This document shows positions 63,586 to 64,000 of a DNA stretch of 64,000 nucleotides, piece after piece; position 1 is the stretch's first letter, and every line of letters starts with the position of its first letter. The notes under the pieces were generated by a model. That model was not told the origin of the DNA. It did no database searches and saw nothing but the letters and a program-made list of their open reading frames with translations. The stretch comes from an uncultured Methanoregula sp. (lineage in GTDB: Archaea > Halobacteriota > Methanomicrobia > Methanomicrobiales > Methanospirillaceae), in the NCBI RefSeq assembly GCF_963667735.1, contig NZ_OY763919.1, positions 1,365,539-1,429,538 of the forward strand, read 5' to 3'. The position numbers and the translations under genes are program-made.

Positions 63586-63774
63586 TCACTTGAGCTCTGA
63601 GACGATCTCAGCCTTGAAGTTGGCCTTGCCGCCGGTGGGGGTTGCAAGGTCGTGCCCGCAGACAACGCACTTGACGACCGTGCTTGCTTTCTCAAAGACG
63701 GTCTGTTCGTTCTCACAGTCAGGGCACTTTACCTTGTAGAATTTGCTCCGGTTTTCCCGAATCTGGCTTACCAT
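63586..63774 (-). CDS. rps27e: 30S ribosomal protein S27e
   Basis: 62 residues with a Zn-ribbon: VKCPDCENEQTVFEKASTVVKCVVCGHDLATPTGGKA. Normal length. It is one base after the L44e stop and co-transcribed with it. Confidence 0.97.
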   Translation of the reverse strand: MVSQIRENRSKFYKVKCPDCENEQTVFEKASTVVKCVVCGHDLATPTGGKANFKAEIVSELK

Positions 63775-63775
63775 G

Positions 63776-64000
63776 TTATGACTCCGTCAACTCGAATTTT
63801 GCGACACGGTAACCCTTGCGCAGGTGCGCCTTTCCGCAGGTGACACAGCGGTACCGGACATTGATCTTCTTCGTCGGCTTATCGCCGCCGGGCACCTTGG
63901 AGAACTTACCCATGTTGCCTACTCTGCCCCTGCGTGCCTTCTGGCGGTCAATCCAGTGGAGGCCCGTGGTTTTGCCTTTCTTTACCTTCTCGACCTCGTG
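63776..64000 (-). CDS. rpl44e: 50S ribosomal protein L44e (partial; 5' end outside window)
   Basis: The last 74 codons are present: [31 protein letters not shown] and [23 protein letters not shown] with the zinc CxxC. The start lies past the right edge, so about 20 N-terminal residues are missing. Confidence 0.96.
   Translation of the reverse strand, partial: HEVEKVKKGKTTGLHWIDRQKARRGRVGNMGKFSKVPGGDKPTKKINVRYRCVTCGKAHLRKGYRVAKFELTES

Noticed and set aside
1..64000. tRNA, rRNA or riboswitch genes
   Set aside because: I looked in the gaps between genes on both strands and saw no cloverleaf, conserved rRNA stretch or known aptamer; a covariance-model scan would settle it.

Overview
The window is typical chromosomal DNA of a methanogenic archaeon, most likely order Methanomicrobiales and of a Methanoregula-like type. 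Archaeal markers are RadA, single-chain RPA, a NusA-like KH protein, diphthine synthase, Nop10, aIF2-alpha, L44e/S27e, an archaellin and archaeal type IV pilins. Methanogen markers are the DUF1890/DUF1894 pair, an A-type flavoprotein (F420H2 oxidase family) with rubredoxin and desulfoferrodoxin, and a nitrogenase-like gene cluster. The genus is an inference. I see no rRNA, tRNA, CRISPR array or intact insertion sequence. Coding density is high, and many same-strand neighbours overlap by 4 bases (stop and start sharing ATGA), so operons are easy to read.

Layout. 1-5 kb: phosphoglycolate phosphatase (partial), radA, RPA, lysA and dapL on the minus strand. 5-8.4 kb: cutA-fdhD, DUF1890-DUF1894, a receiver protein and a HEAT-repeat protein. 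8.6-14.4 kb: two-subunit 2-oxoacid:ferredoxin oxidoreductase, membrane and lipoprotein genes, TspO. 14.4-16.3 kb: an AAA ATPase directly followed by a small TOPRIM-like protein, resembling two-gene defence modules. 16.3-18.1 kb: rubredoxin, FprA and desulfoferrodoxin (oxygen defence). 18.2-23.2 kb: TrkH, then a NifH-like, NifD/K-like, NifD/K-like cluster that keeps the P-cluster cysteine triads of both subunits but has none of the usual nif genes around it.

23.2-32 kb: archaellin, PAS protein, secreted phosphoesterase, TMEM175-type channel, a non-coding patch with a GC-rich repeat triad, leuCDB with a dyad around its TATA box, SIMPL protein, nusA-hisE. 32-43 kb: DUF151, LPG-synthase-like membrane protein, DUF357-dph5, two KaiC-like proteins with degenerate P-loops (one fused to a small GTPase domain), a DtxR-FeoA regulator and FeoB behind a dyad centred on the TATA box, a degenerate and a canonical cis-prenyltransferase, a CcdA-like protein and a radical SAM protein.

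43-61.4 kb is mostly cell surface: a receiver protein with a long tail, a 785-base regulatory region, three pilin-like genes (two with PKD domains, one with a poly-Thr linker and a beta-rich C-terminus), EndoQ, a clostripain-like protease and two tandem ~1065-residue papain/propeller surface proteins, then hxlB. 61.3-61.9 kb is non-coding and carries a second GC-rich repeat triad. The window ends in the translation cluster L44e-S27e-aIF2alpha-Nop10-PAC2, cut off in L44e.

The best candidates for undescribed biology are the nitrogenase-like cluster (19.7-22.7 kb), the ATPase/TOPRIM pair (14.5-16.3 kb), the KaiC-like/GTPase pair (35.1-37.0 kb), and the two related GC-rich repeat triads.
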